DNA of 7,378 nt from Streptococcaceae bacterium. GTDB lineage: Bacteria; Bacillota; Bacilli; Lactobacillales; Streptococcaceae. Below, in pieces: positions 1-5,309 of this stretch; the stretch's first letter is position 1; every line of letters starts with the position of its first letter. Made by a program: the position numbers and the translations under genes. A model generated the notes under the pieces. That model was given only the letters and a program-made list of their open reading frames with translations. It was not told the DNA's origin and did not search any database. The DNA lies in the NCBI GenBank assembly GCA_031285105.1, contig JAITWV010000160.1:1-7378 (forward strand). The letters are read 5' to 3'.

Positions 1-27
1 AAAGAAACCGAAGATTTGCCCTTTTAA
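1..27 (+). CDS. Possible 3' tail of an upstream gene (partial)
   Basis: The first reading frame gives KETEDLPF followed by TAA at 25-27. The other two plus frames also close by position 35, so any gene entering from the left must end here. A strong hairpin terminator starts about ten bases later, which is why a gene end is suspected. Eight residues are too few to identify a product. Confidence 0.3.
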   Translation, partial: KETEDLPF

Positions 28-36
28 TTAAATAAC

Positions 37-81
37 AAAAAGAGGAAGAAATCCAAAATGGAAATCTTCCTCTTTCTTTTG
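37..81 (+). terminator. Rho-independent terminator
   Basis: A perfect 11-bp stem (AAAGAGGAAGA at 39-49 with TCTTCCTCTTT at 65-75) is capped by a second small stem, TCCA/TGGA, across a symmetric AA/AA internal loop. CTTTTGTTT follows. It probably ends transcription entering from the left of the window. The A-rich left flank also gives a short T-run on the other strand, so it may work in both directions. Confidence 0.8.
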
Positions 82-119
82 TTTAAATTTCTTCATCCAC
101 ACCAGTTGACAAAGAGCCC

Positions 120-175
120 AAAATCAGAGGTTGGGACACACAGATATGTTTGTCGCAGCCTCTGATTTTATTTGA
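120..175. terminator. Long hairpin, likely terminator downstream of the AraC-type gene
   Basis: A perfect 11-bp inverted repeat (AAAATCAGAGG at 120-130, CCTCTGATTTT at 159-169) encloses a 28-base loop. The loop holds shorter complementary pieces (GACA/TGTC). T-rich sequence follows on the plus strand, and the A-run at 120-123 gives a T-run on the minus strand, so it could end the minus-strand regulator gene. The loop begins TTGGGACA, resembling intergenic hairpins common in enterococci and staphylococci; that likeness is from memory. Apart from the two hairpins, nothing gene-like is seen between 28 and 267. Confidence 0.6.
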
Positions 176-267
176 TTAAAAATACAAACTATGTCGAATT
201 TCGATTGAATTTATCTACAGTCTTAACAATATATTGCTATTGAATTGAATTAGTCAAATTTTCTGCT

Positions 268-978
268 TTAAAAAGATGCTTTATGTCTTTTTAAAGCTCT
301 ATACAAACTACTTTGATTCTTGTATCCAATACTAAGTGCTAAGGAACCAATAGGAATGTTTTTTTCTTTAGATTTATCGATTGCCCAATTAAGTTTTAAT
401 TTGCGACAATAATCTCCAAAAGTTTCTCCTAGATGTTCTTTAAAGAGATAGTGAATTTTTCGCTCGCTACAAAATATTCTTTCACTTATTTCTAAAACAG
501 TAAAGCTTTTAGATAAATCAGAATGAACTAATTCAATAATCTGATTAATCTGACTATTAAAAATAATTAACTTATTAATTTCTTTATTTATATTTGAAAA
601 TATTTTTTTTATTTCGATAGAACTAAGTTTAGGTAGTGTATTTGAAATATCATGTTTATTTAATAAATATCCTCCAAATATCAAAATTGCCGAATAACCT
701 CGCATTAAATGAACTGGTTTAAGTACATATATATAATTTTTTTCATTAAAGAAAGTGAAGTACTCCTGAGTTATTTCTAACATTTCAACAGCAGCTTTTT
801 CAAGTCTTTGTGCTTGAGTATATTCATCTAAAAAGGACCAACTTTCTTTTATAAGTTTATTTTGAAAGAAATATCTAATAAAATTTTCTTCATAACAAGC
901 TACTTTAGCAAAAGGAACATCTGCTTTGGATTCAAAGAAATTGCAAAGTTTCTGAAATAAGATAAGATTATGATTCAT
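268..978 (-). CDS. AraC-family transcriptional regulator
   Basis: A 236-residue protein with a C-terminal AraC/XylS-type DNA-binding domain at about residues 145-236. The first helix-turn-helix is near 159-182 (VLEISERIFCSERKIHYLFK) and the second near 208-230 (PIGSLALSIGYKNQSSLYRA), the usual two-HTH arrangement. The N-terminal 140 residues carry no motif I recognise and probably sense a ligand or mediate dimerisation. The protein ends at RHKASF, about ten residues before the usual 'G.SP..YR' end of such domains, so the C-terminus is slightly short. AAAGGA lies five bases before the ATG. The gene is divergent from the broken exporter gene, so it may be a local regulator of that locus. Base composition is as AT-rich as the exporter region. 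Family assignment is firm; target and inducer are unknown. Confidence 0.88.
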   Translation of the reverse strand: MNHNLILFQKLCNFFESKADVPFAKVACYEENFIRYFFQNKLIKESWSFLDEYTQAQRLEKAAVEMLEITQEYFTFFNEKNYIYVLKPVHLMRGYSAILIFGGYLLNKHDISNTLPKLSSIEIKKIFSNINKEINKLIIFNSQINQIIELVHSDLSKSFTVLEISERIFCSERKIHYLFKEHLGETFGDYCRKLKLNWAIDKSKEKNIPIGSLALSIGYKNQSSLYRALKRHKASF

Positions 979-1022
979 ACTCTTCCTTTCTGCCTCAATT
1001 AAAGGCTACGCATGTTAAATAT

Positions 1023-1051
1023 CATATAAAAATTTTTTAATTATTTATCAA
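1023..1051 (-). promoter_or_regulatory. Candidate promoter of the AraC-type gene
   Basis: On the minus strand TTGATA (1046-1051) and TATATG (1023-1028) are separated by 17 bases. A shifted -10, TATGAT (1021-1026), would give 19. It lies about 45 bases before the regulator's ATG. The match is moderate in very AT-rich DNA, so this is only a candidate. Confidence 0.4.
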
Positions 1052-1077
1052 TGAAAACAAAAAATGCTGGATGGTTG

Positions 1078-1106
1078 TTGCTACTGAAAATCATAACATA
1101 GATAAT
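1078..1106 (+). promoter_or_regulatory. Candidate promoter of the exporter/lanthipeptide region
   Basis: TTGCTA (1078-1083) and GATAAT (1101-1106) are spaced by exactly 17 bases, matching sigma-A consensus at 4/6 and 5/6 positions. The predicted start of transcription falls just before the cre-like box at 1119-1132. It faces the exporter gene and is divergent from the AraC-type gene. Confidence 0.5.
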
Positions 1107-1118
1107 CTAGATATCAAA

Positions 1119-1132
1119 AGAAAGCGCTTAAT
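1119..1132 (+). promoter_or_regulatory. cre-like (CcpA) operator candidate
   Basis: AGAAAGCGCTTAAT matches the catabolite-responsive consensus TGWAARCGYTWWCW at 12 of 14 positions and contains the perfect palindrome AAGCGCTT (1122-1129). It sits just downstream of the candidate -10 element, where bound CcpA would be expected to repress. CcpA regulation is an inference from motif and position only. Confidence 0.45.
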
Positions 1133-1251
1133 ATGGTTTGATAAATAAATTTGCGCTTAAAGGTATAATGTTTTCGCTTTCGGTTATTTTTTTTTCATTC
1201 CATCATTGTATTATTAAGCTAGATAATTTGATTTTTTCAAGAACAGAGGTG

Positions 1252-2406
1252 ATGATTATTTTCTTTACGAACCTATTAAAAATAATAAGGTATTCTTTGA
1301 TTTCAGATTGTATCACATTCTTAAAATTATTTTTGGCAACATTAATACTTTCTATTGCTTCAATAACTACAGTTTTAGTTTCATCGATAATGTTAAACAT
1401 GATACAAGAACAAGATTTTAAAGATATATACTTAGTATTGGTTGGTTATTTGGTTATCTCTGTTATAACAGAAATTTTTTCGAATAGGTTAAATATTTTT
1501 AATTTGAAATATAAAGAGGAGTTAGATTTTTTCTTTAGTGTACTTTTGCTTGAAAAATCTAATAAAACTCAACTAAAAAAATTTGAAAATCCCTCATATT
1601 ACAATGCTATGCAAAGAGCTGAAATTGCAGGAGGGCAATTTCCTTTTCAAATAATGACAAGTTTGATTCAATTGTTTTTCAACTTTTTACTTTTTGTTTC
1701 TTATTCCTCAATTTTACTTAATTGGAATCAAGTTTCTCTTGTTTTGATTGTTGGATGCCCTATTATTTTTTGGAAAATAGTAAATAAGCACAGTGATAAT
1801 GAGTATACTGTAGCCTTTGAGCGAACTAATAATGTTCGAAAAAGCTGGTATTATGCTCATTTGCTTAATAAAATTGAAAATGTTAAAGAAACAAGAATAT
1901 GGGGATTAGAAAAAATTTTTCTAAAAGAATTTAAATATTTTAGAAAAAAATTTATGGATGAAAACTATTCTTTGAATAAAAGGAAATATGATATTCAACT
2001 TTTCTTTCAGATTATTTTAACGATTATTTCGTTTTTATTGATAGGGTACGTTATTTATAATTCTTTACAAGGGAAGATATTGGTTGGAGATTTGATGCTT
2101 ATAATAACATCTATTGCAAACACTAAAAGTTTAACAAGAGAAATAATGCAATATTTAACAACGATTCATCAGAATACATTGTTTTCTAAAGATTTAATAG
2201 TCTTTATAGAATCTGATGAAAATCATGATCACGTAAGAGATATTAAAATGGAAGAGATTAAAATAAGAAAAATTTCCTTTAAAGATGTTTCTTTCTCATA
2301 TATAGACGGAGAAAATGTTATAGATAATTTCAATTTTGATTTTTGTGAAAATACCAATTATCTGATTGTTGGCAAAAATGGCTCTGGTAAATCAAAGATA
2401 AGTTAA
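1252..2406 (+). pseudogene. Truncated LanT-like (NisT/SpaT-type) ABC exporter
   Basis: Membrane domain of a peptide-exporting ABC transporter, truncated to about 384 residues where intact NisT-like proteins have about 600. There is no N-terminal C39 peptidase domain, as in class I lantibiotic exporters. Hydrophobic segments (for example LATLILSIASITTVLVSSIM and LFFQIILTIISFLLIGYVIY) precede the start of a nucleotide-binding domain with Walker A GKNGSGKS at about residues 374-381. Three codons later a TAA ends the frame. Q-loop, ABC signature, Walker B and H-loop are all missing, so the product cannot hydrolyse ATP. Segments such as RxxWYxxxLL resemble NisT as I remember it. The frame is open back to a TTG at 1138, but ATG 1252 (GTG 1249 just before) best fits family length; its GAGG lies very close. 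Probably a decayed lanthipeptide exporter. Confidence 0.75.
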
Positions 2407-2561
2407 TGTCATCAGATAAAGCAAATACAATTTTTAATAATTATATTACTCATTATAAAAATCAACATGATGAATCTTATGAAAAGAAAACATTTTTTAC
2501 ACTTCATGCTAGAAATATGCAATATAGCATAGATAAATTTTTTCTGAAGTGGCGAAAATAA
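2391..2561 (+). pseudogene. Orphan 3' gene fragment fused to the exporter stump
   Basis: A different frame from the exporter is open from 2391 (just after TAA 2388-2390) to TAA at 2559-2561. It reads about 56 residues with a possible ATG at 2406 overlapping the exporter's stop. The product is charged and aromatic-rich, ending SIDKFFLKWRK. No ribosome site precedes the ATG. It does not resemble the missing part of an ABC ATPase. The most economical reading is the C-terminal end of another gene, joined to the exporter by a deletion whose left edge lies just after the Walker A serine codon (about 2393-2400). By position it could be the tail of a lanthipeptide-cluster gene, but I recognise no family. 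Confidence 0.4.
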
Positions 2562-2584
2562 TATAAAAAATGGAGGAATAAACG

Positions 2585-2764
2585 ATGGATACACAAAGAA
2601 AAGATGATTTCAATCTCAATTTATTTGTAGAGGAGAGGTTTGATGAAACTTCTTTAGAGAAAGATGGAAAAATCGCATGGTCAGTTTTTGGTTGTGGAGG
2701 TACAACAATTCCTTGTGCCTTAGCAACTAATGCAACGAAGAGAAATTGCGTTACAAGACCTTGA
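2585..2764 (+). CDS. Putative class I lanthipeptide precursor (LanA-like)
   Basis: A 59-codon gene with an ideal ribosome site (GGAGG at 2572-2576, eight bases before ATG). The N-terminal half is charged and contains DDFNLNLF at residues 7-14, matching the 'FNLD' leader box recognised by LanB/LanC in nisin-type precursors. After Lys29 the composition switches to Gly, Ser, Thr and Cys: Ser33, Thr40, Thr41, Thr48, Thr51 and Thr57 as dehydration candidates and Cys37, Cys44 and Cys55 as ring partners. Spacings Ser33-Cys37 (i,i+4) and Thr41-Cys44 (i,i+3) echo rings A and B of nisin. IAWSVFGC after Lys29 recalls the gallidermin start IASKFLC. There is no Cys in the leader. No LanB or LanC lies in the window, so modification would need enzymes elsewhere. 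The last residues (CVTRP) may come from a deletion junction. It matches no lantibiotic I remember. Confidence 0.6.
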   Translation: MDTQRKDDFNLNLFVEERFDETSLEKDGKIAWSVFGCGGTTIPCALATNATKRNCVTRP

Positions 2765-2790
2765 TTTATTCAGGAAAGAAGGGAAAACAT

Positions 2791-3048
2791 ATGCAACCAA
2801 AAATCATTAGTGCGCAACAATTAGTCAATTTTAGAATTTTTGTTGAATTTGATAATGGGGAATTTCGTTTTATCTATCCAACAGACTTCAATGTATCAAC
2901 ATTAGATTGGCCAGATACAGCTGAGTTTAAAGTTACTTCGGATGGAAGAATTCATGTAAAAGATGATTTTTATATTAATTCAAAAGAAGCCTATAGCAAA
3001 GGTTCAAAAACACTAAAAGCTATAAACATGAGTAAAAACATTCTATAA
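2791..3048 (+). CDS. Small DUF2442-like protein
   Basis: An 85-residue protein. The pattern of an N-terminal beta region, then VEFDNGEFRFIYP (about 18-30), then GRIHVKDDFYINSKEAYSKG, resembles the DUF2442 family ('F.dGe.r' followed by a 'g.i.W.d...i.pd.LY' segment). DUF2442 proteins are often encoded directly after a DUF4160 gene in small pairs resembling toxin-antitoxin modules; function is not established. ATG 2791 is chosen because AGAAGGG lies seven bases upstream. A longer reading from TTG 2746 has no better start and overlaps the lanthipeptide gene. No intact partner is upstream, only a short open frame that overlaps this start (see findings). It ends just before a strong terminator. 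Immunity to the lanthipeptide is conceivable from position only and is not supported by sequence. Confidence 0.65.
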   Translation: MQPKIISAQQLVNFRIFVEFDNGEFRFIYPTDFNVSTLDWPDTAEFKVTSDGRIHVKDDFYINSKEAYSKGSKTLKAINMSKNIL

Positions 3049-3056
3049 ACAACAAA

Positions 3057-3096
3057 ACTCTCTAAGGATAATTTGATATTCCTTAGAGAGTTTTTT
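3057..3096 (+). terminator. Strong bidirectional-type terminator between convergent genes
   Basis: A perfect 12-bp stem, ACTCTCTAAGGA (3057-3068) with TCCTTAGAGAGT (3080-3091), is followed by six T on the plus strand. On the minus strand it is followed by TTTTG. It ends the DUF2442-like gene and can also serve jag, whose stop codon lies ten bases away. Confidence 0.9.
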
Positions 3097-3105
3097 CATT
3101 TAAAA

Positions 3106-4083
3106 TTAAATTTGTTTCCCACTCTTTTCAACGACAAGATAACGATAAGGGTCATCACCTTCTGAATGAGTTTTAATGTAAGGATCCTCAGATAAAACAG
3201 CATGAATTTGTTTACGCTCAAACGCTGGCATCGGCTCTAAGAAAACTGGTTGTCCGCTACGTTTGACTTGTTGAGCTGTTCTTTTAGCTAAACGAACCAG
3301 GACTTCTTTGCGTTTTTCACGATAATCGCCAACATTCACCACAACTGAAAGTTTATCCTTAGCCACTCGGTGAATGAATACTTGTGAAAGATATTGAAGA
3401 GCATTCAAAATCTTCCCATGCTTGCCAATTAAAATGCCTTGTTTTTTGCTTTCTAGATTAAAGATAATCAATGAACCTTCTCGATTAACTTTGACTAAGG
3501 CAGGAGCACCAATTTCTTTAGCAATTTTCGTTAAATACTTTGCTAATTCCGCCACTGCTTCGTTTTCATCTAATCCTTCTAAAATGGCACTATTTTCTGA
3601 TTCAACCGCAGAAACGGAATTTTGAATTTCTTTGGTCATTTCAACTTCTTGAGTCTCTTCAACAACCGTTTTTTCTTGTTTTTCTTCAGTAATTGCTGGT
3701 TGTACAACAGGATTTTCTTCTGGGACAATTACTGGTTCATTAAAATTTGCATCAGTATTTCCGGCATTTTTTTCGGCTTCGGCTTTTTTGACTGCTGCCA
3801 CAACTTGTGACAACTCAACCGTTGCTTCACTGGCTGATTTCACAGGATCAGATTTGGCGCGAACTTCATCTGGCACTCCACGAATTGCTGAACGGTCTGC
3901 TTGCATTTTCACATCCTCAGCAATCGGCTTGATATCGACTCTTGCTGGTTTTTTAAAGAAACCAAAAATACCATTGCTCCCTGAATCTTTTATTTGAATA
4001 TGGGCCTTCTCCTTAGCAATACCCAAATCTTTTAAACCTTTTTCAATTGCATCTTGTACATTTGTACCTGTGTAGATTGACAT
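3106..4083 (-). CDS. khpB: RNA-binding protein Jag/KhpB (EloR)
   Basis: A 325-residue cytoplasmic RNA-binding protein, called Jag, SpoIIIJ-associated protein, KhpB or EloR. In streptococci it works with KhpA in control of cell elongation and division. A Jag_N domain at 1-52 has the typical GIFGFFKKPARVDI end. A long Ala/Glu/Val-rich acidic linker spans about 53-170. A KH domain at about 175-255 carries GKHG (residues 220-223) as its GxxG loop. An R3H domain at about 258-322 carries Arg290-x3-His294. Length and order match Lactobacillales homologues with long linkers. GGAGG precedes the ATG. The gene usually follows rnpA and yidC; here it is alone, divergent from a HAD hydrolase, with its own promoter. 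It ends against a shared terminator. Confidence 0.95.
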   Translation of the reverse strand: MSIYTGTNVQDAIEKGLKDLGIAKEKAHIQIKDSGSNGIFGFFKKPARVDIKPIAEDVKMQADRSAIRGVPDEVRAKSDPVKSASEATVELSQVVAAVKKAEAEKNAGNTDANFNEPVIVPEENPVVQPAITEEKQEKTVVEETQEVEMTKEIQNSVSAVESENSAILEGLDENEAVAELAKYLTKIAKEIGAPALVKVNREGSLIIFNLESKKQGILIGKHGKILNALQYLSQVFIHRVAKDKLSVVVNVGDYREKRKEVLVRLAKRTAQQVKRSGQPVFLEPMPAFERKQIHAVLSEDPYIKTHSEGDDPYRYLVVEKSGKQI

Positions 4084-4126
4084 ATAATTCCTCCAATTTT
4101 TTACGAATACTAGTAGGTTCCCCTCT

Positions 4127-4155
4127 ATTATACCTAAATGCGAGAAAAAGGTAAA
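4127..4155 (-). promoter_or_regulatory. Promoter of jag/khpB
   Basis: On the minus strand TTTACC (4150-4155) and a perfect TATAAT (4127-4132) are separated by 17 bases, about 43 bases before the jag ATG. It shows that jag is transcribed independently here. Confidence 0.75.
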
Positions 4156-4190
4156 ATTTACAGGTTAAAAAAGCTTTAGACAGCTCATTT

Positions 4191-4206
4191 ACTGAAAGTT
4201 TTCAGT
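4191..4206. promoter_or_regulatory. Candidate operator, perfect inverted repeat at the HAD promoter
   Basis: ACTGAAAGTTTTCAGT is a perfect 7+7 inverted repeat with a two-base centre. It covers the candidate -35 element of the HAD gene promoter and has no T-tract, so it looks more like a repressor-binding site than a terminator. The binding protein is unknown. Confidence 0.45.
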
Positions 4207-4220
4207 GTATGTGTTACAAT
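4192..4220 (+). promoter_or_regulatory. Promoter of the HAD hydrolase gene
   Basis: An extended -10 (TGTTACAAT, hexamer TACAAT at 4215-4220) lies 17 bases after CTGAAA (4192-4197). The -35 is weak, but the TG dinucleotide of the extended -10 compensates. It is 34 bases before the start codon. Confidence 0.6.
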
Positions 4221-4254
4221 GCAATGGAATAAATTTTAGGAGAAGATACCCCAC

Positions 4255-5157
4255 ATGATTAACGCTATTGTATTTGATGTAGACGACACGATTTATGATC
4301 AACAAGCACCATTTAAGCGCGCAATTGAAAAGATTTTCCCTTATTTTGACATGAAGGATATTAACAAAGCTTATATCCGTTACCGTCATTATTCAGACGT
4401 TGGTTTTCCCCGAGTATTTGCTAAAGAGTGGGATATCAATTATTTTCGTTTTTGGCGAACCAATGAAACATTAAAAGATTTAGGTTATGATGAAATCACT
4501 GAGGAAGTTGGAAAAGCTTTTCAAGAAACCTATGAAGAAGAATTAGATAATATTCAAATGCTTGACGAAATGCGTTTAACTCTGGATTTTTTAAGGGAGA
4601 AGAAAATTCCAGTCGGTTTAATCACGAATGGACCAACTGAGCATCAATTAAAAAAAGTAAAAAAATTGGGTTTATATGAATACGTTGAACCAGGTCGTGT
4701 GATTGTTTCTGGTGCGACACCTTTTCAAAAACCTGAAAAAGAAATCTTTAATTTAGCTGCTAGACAATTTGGCATGAACCCTGAAACAACACTTTATGTT
4801 GGGGATTCTTATGATAATGATGTCCTAGGATCAAATCGCGGTGGCTGGAAATCTATGTGGTTTAATCACCGTGGACGAGAAATTCCAAAAGGAAAAGAAC
4901 GTCTACATGATGTCGAAATTGACTCTTTTGAACAATTATTTGGGGCAGTAAAAGTTCTGTTTGACTTGCCGGATAACAAATATATCATGGATTTTAATGA
5001 CAAAACCAACCCAATTTTAGAACAAGGAATTCAATCAGGTATGATGATTGCTGCTGAGAAAATGTTAGCGCAAGATTTTGATGTCATGCGTGTGGCTGAG
5101 ATTTTGGAGTTGTCAAAAATGGAGATTAAACTCTTGCTTTTGAAGGGATATAAGTAA
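4255..5157 (+). CDS. HAD-superfamily hydrolase with C-terminal extension
   Basis: A 300-residue cytoplasmic HAD phosphatase-type enzyme. Motif I is FDVDDT (nucleophile Asp8, acid/base Asp10), motif II TNG (124-126), motif III the Lys of QKP (159), and motif IV GDSYDND (183-189). The helical cap between motifs I and II suggests a YjjG/PpaX-like subclass I enzyme acting on a small phosphorylated metabolite; the substrate cannot be told. Such enzymes usually have 220-240 residues. Here about 70 more (228-300) form a predicted helical tail ending with a helix-turn-helix-like stretch (MLAQDFDVMRVAEILELSKM). AGGAG at 4238-4242 lies 12 bases before ATG, slightly far. It is a single-gene unit between its own promoter and a terminator. 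Confidence 0.9.
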   Translation: MINAIVFDVDDTIYDQQAPFKRAIEKIFPYFDMKDINKAYIRYRHYSDVGFPRVFAKEWDINYFRFWRTNETLKDLGYDEITEEVGKAFQETYEEELDNIQMLDEMRLTLDFLREKKIPVGLITNGPTEHQLKKVKKLGLYEYVEPGRVIVSGATPFQKPEKEIFNLAARQFGMNPETTLYVGDSYDNDVLGSNRGGWKSMWFNHRGREIPKGKERLHDVEIDSFEQLFGAVKVLFDLPDNKYIMDFNDKTNPILEQGIQSGMMIAAEKMLAQDFDVMRVAEILELSKMEIKLLLLKGYK

Positions 5158-5159
5158 AG

Positions 5160-5205
5160 AAGAGACTAGTGCATCTTAGATGGTGTGCTAGTTTCTTATC
5201 TTTAT
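5160..5205 (+). terminator. Terminator after the HAD hydrolase gene
   Basis: AAGAGACTAG (5160-5169) pairs with CTAGTTTCTT (5188-5197), ten pairs including one G-U. An inner CATC/GATG stem and a T-rich ATCTTTATAT tail complete it. It starts two bases after the HAD stop codon. Confidence 0.75.
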
Positions 5206-5251
5206 ATAGTTGTTTCTTGTCTAAAACTCGTTAATAATATCTTTTTTGGTA

Positions 5252-5280
5252 TTTTCAAATTCTCATTTGTTTGTTATGAT
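5252..5280 (+). promoter_or_regulatory. Promoter of the acetyltransferase operon
   Basis: TTTTCA (5252-5257) and TATGAT (5275-5280) are spaced by 17 bases, with TG one base before the -10 (extended -10). It lies 29 bases before the first gene's ATG and is the only promoter seen for the three-gene unit. Confidence 0.55.
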
Positions 5281-5309
5281 AATATTATGAGAAGTATAAA
5301 GGAGATTGT

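Noticed and set aside
1051..1101. 16-codon open frame MKTKNAGWLLLLKIIT
   Set aside because: No ribosome site and AT-rich surroundings. It overlaps the candidate promoter, so it is unlikely to be a gene.
1138..1251. Extension of the exporter start to the TTG at 1138
   Set aside because: The extra 38 residues are open but have no ribosome site, and the 1252 start places the first membrane segment where NisT-like proteins have it.
1203..1400. Minus-strand open frame of 65 codons
   Set aside because: Mirror of the membrane-protein coding region on the plus strand; no ribosome site and low-complexity composition.
2506..2530. ATGCTA/TAGCAT inverted repeat upstream of the lanthipeptide gene
   Set aside because: Only six pairs around a 13-base loop in AT-rich sequence within an open frame; no promoter hexamers fit it, so chance is likely.
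2746..2790. Upstream extension of the DUF2442-like protein from TTG 2746
   Set aside because: It would overlap the lanthipeptide gene. ATG 2791 has a suitable ribosome site and fits the family's N-terminus.
3422..3997. Three plus-strand open frames of 62-69 codons inside jag
   Set aside because: They lie wholly antisense to a well-supported gene, and their compositions (Phe-rich or Ser/Ala-rich) are reverse-complement shadows.
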